The position numbers and the translations under genes were made by a program. A stretch of DNA of 64,000 nt, taken from assembly GCA_028715605.1 (NCBI GenBank), contig JAQURM010000004.1, forward strand, positions 124,001 through 188,000, read 5' to 3'. Under the pieces are notes generated by a model. The model had not been told where the DNA came from. It searched no databases and saw nothing but the letters and a program-made list of their open reading frames with translations. The stretch comes from Desulfovibrionales bacterium. GTDB taxonomy: Bacteria > Desulfobacterota > QYQD01. Positions 63,067-64,000 of this stretch are shown one piece after another. Within the stretch, counting starts at the first letter, position 1. Every line of letters begins with the position of its first letter.

Positions 63067-63888
63067 ATGCTTCAACTGAAAATGATAGAACTCTTCAAGG
63101 AAGGTTGTCATGAGGATGCACGAATAATCGCGGCATTGATGTTCGGCTCATTTGCTATCGGAGAGGGTGACGAGTTCTCTGATATCGAATTCGCAGTGTT
63201 CATCCAGGATGACCATTTTGAAAATTTCGATCAGCGCTCGTGGCTTAATGCCGTAAGTCCGGTTGCTGCTTACTTTCCGGACGACTTCGGCCACCACACC
63301 GCACTTTTTGAAAACGGCATTCGCGGTGAATTCCATTTCATGCGAAAATCGGACATACCGGTCATTTCCACTTGGCAAGGCTATGGGTGGTTTCCCTCGC
63401 TTGAGGCGGCTGTTTTGTTGGACCGATCAGGAGAGTTGTCAAGGTATGCAAGCGCTCTCGTGGGCGATCCCCCGATACGTGAAGGCGCACCGCTGGTGGA
63501 AGGGCTTGTGTTGAACCTCATCAGCCTGATGCTCTTTGGGGCCAATCTTTTAAATCGGGGAGAGTACGCTCGCGCCTGGGCTTTGCTCAGCAAAGCACAT
63601 GAAAACCTACTCAAGCTGGTTCGACTCCACGAAGGGGCAACAGACCACTGGCCGACACCTTCACGCGCGCTCGAAAAGGATATCTCGGAGGACTCGTATA
63701 ATCGCTATCTGGCATGCACAAGCAGTGCAGAACCAAGAGCACTATGTGCAGCCTATCATCAAACGTGGACGTGGAGTCTCGAATTGTTCAAGAGCGTGAC
63801 AGAACCTCTGAATATCGAGTTTCCGAGAACTGTAATTGCGCAGGCAAAAAGGTTGCTCAATGAGTCTGCGACGCCGCACAACAAGTAA
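63067..63888 (+). CDS. Lnu(F)-like lincosamide nucleotidyltransferase (cassette)
   Basis: 273 residues. MLQLKMIELFKEGCHEDARI, GSFAIGEGDEFSDIEF (the GSx...DxE metal and nucleotide site of polymerase-beta-type transferases), RGEFHFMRKSD, and HWPTPSRALEKDISEDSYNR recall the Lnu(F)/LinG group, which adenylylates lincomycin and clindamycin and is known from integron cassettes. Here it is the first cassette next to intI and is followed by attC. The sequence is clearly divergent from the clinical protein as I recall it, so its substrate may differ. AAAGG lies 8 bases before the ATG. Confidence 0.8.
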   Translation: MLQLKMIELFKEGCHEDARIIAALMFGSFAIGEGDEFSDIEFAVFIQDDHFENFDQRSWLNAVSPVAAYFPDDFGHHTALFENGIRGEFHFMRKSDIPVISTWQGYGWFPSLEAAVLLDRSGELSRYASALVGDPPIREGAPLVEGLVLNLISLMLFGANLLNRGEYARAWALLSKAHENLLKLVRLHEGATDHWPTPSRALEKDISEDSYNRYLACTSSAEPRALCAAYHQTWTWSLELFKSVTEPLNIEFPRTVIAQAKRLLNESATPHNK

Positions 63889-63933
63889 ATCCAGCGGACG
63901 CATAAAAACGCGCCGCTGATTTTGACGTTAGAT
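63877..63933 (+). repeat. attC recombination site
   Basis: 57 bases. CACAAC at the 5' end is the inverse core; ATCCAGCGG (63889-63897) pairs with CCGCTGAT (63913-63920) leaving one bulged C, which is the extrahelical G of the bottom strand; the variable part is ACGCATAAAAACGCG; the 3' core is GTTAGAT (63927-63933), with crossover expected after the G at 63927. It overlaps the end of the cassette gene, as is usual. Confidence 0.85.
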
Positions 63934-64000
63934 GAAATACACCTTTGCGTATGGTTCCTTCCCCAATGAAGGATGTTTTGTGAATATCCAGTGAACCACT
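63932..64000 (+). other. Start of the next integron cassette (incomplete)
   Basis: An ATG overlapping the attC core opens a 20-codon frame, MKYTFAYGSFPNEGCF, then stops at TGA 63992. The FAYGS start is like gamma-glutamylcyclotransferase-type (AIG2) proteins common in cassettes, but the early stop means it is either broken or a coincidence. The cassette continues beyond the window. Confidence 0.3.

Overview
The window looks like chromosome of an anaerobic Gram-negative bacterium of the Desulfobacterota (former Deltaproteobacteria) type. The signs are a meso-diaminopimelate-type MurE, large secreted multiheme c-type cytochromes, a hydrogenase maturation protease, cobalt/nickel uptake genes, a TIGR03960-type radical SAM protein, a probable selenoprotein and many short palindromic intergenic repeats. 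This placement is inferred from gene content; there is no rRNA or other marker in the window.

Region 1 (about 1-7960) is a small Mu-like transposable element. It holds a MuA/TnsB-type DDE transposase, a MuB/TnsC-type AAA+ ATPase, an HTH protein, a GemA-like protein, several small proteins, one gpT-like HK97-fold major capsid gene, an ImmA-like metallopeptidase, a zinc-binding protein and tandem end repeats. I see no portal, terminase, protease or tail gene between transposase and end repeats. Two or three strongly folded intergenic RNAs surround the capsid gene. The element stops just upstream of the promoter of the division and cell-wall cluster.

Region 2 (7968-23880) is the dcw cluster: promoter with four MraZ-type decamers, mraZ, rsmH, ftsL, ftsI, murE, murF, mraY, murD, murG, murC, murB, ftsQ, ftsA, ftsZ. 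Two things are abnormal. The ftsI product has lost all three catalytic motifs of a transpeptidase, and ftsW, the partner polymerase normally between murD and murG, is absent. ddl is also absent from its usual place.

Region 3 (23880-28735) is patchy: a radical SAM gene and a RHH/MazF toxin-antitoxin pair lie between two inverted copies of a 115-bp repeat, followed by IS256 debris, truA, a duplicated fragment of a DUF4124 gene and a probable transposase remnant.

Region 4 (28736-38734) is an export and electron-transfer block. Two near-duplicate seven-haem cytochromes and a third multihaem cytochrome surround a probable selenoprotein (in-frame UGA with a SECIS-like hairpin) and a 1268-residue membrane/spermidine-synthase-like/TPR fusion.

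Region 5 (38845-61496) is mostly housekeeping and signalling: histidine kinase, class III cyclase with a CCHC zinc knuckle, mnmG-nadE, rlmH, NifU-like protein, pyk, cbiMQO, a calcium-binding-type repeat protein, hxlB plus an HPS-RraA fusion, an alpha-helical repeat protein divergent from cheW, a K+ channel, 5-formyl-THF cyclo-ligase and a hydrogenase maturation protease. Four families of palindromic repeats sit in the gaps.

Region 6 (61498-64000) is the start of a chromosomal integron: intI, divergent from a cassette promoter, then a Lnu(F)-like lincosamide nucleotidyltransferase cassette ending in a recognisable attC site. The array runs off the window.
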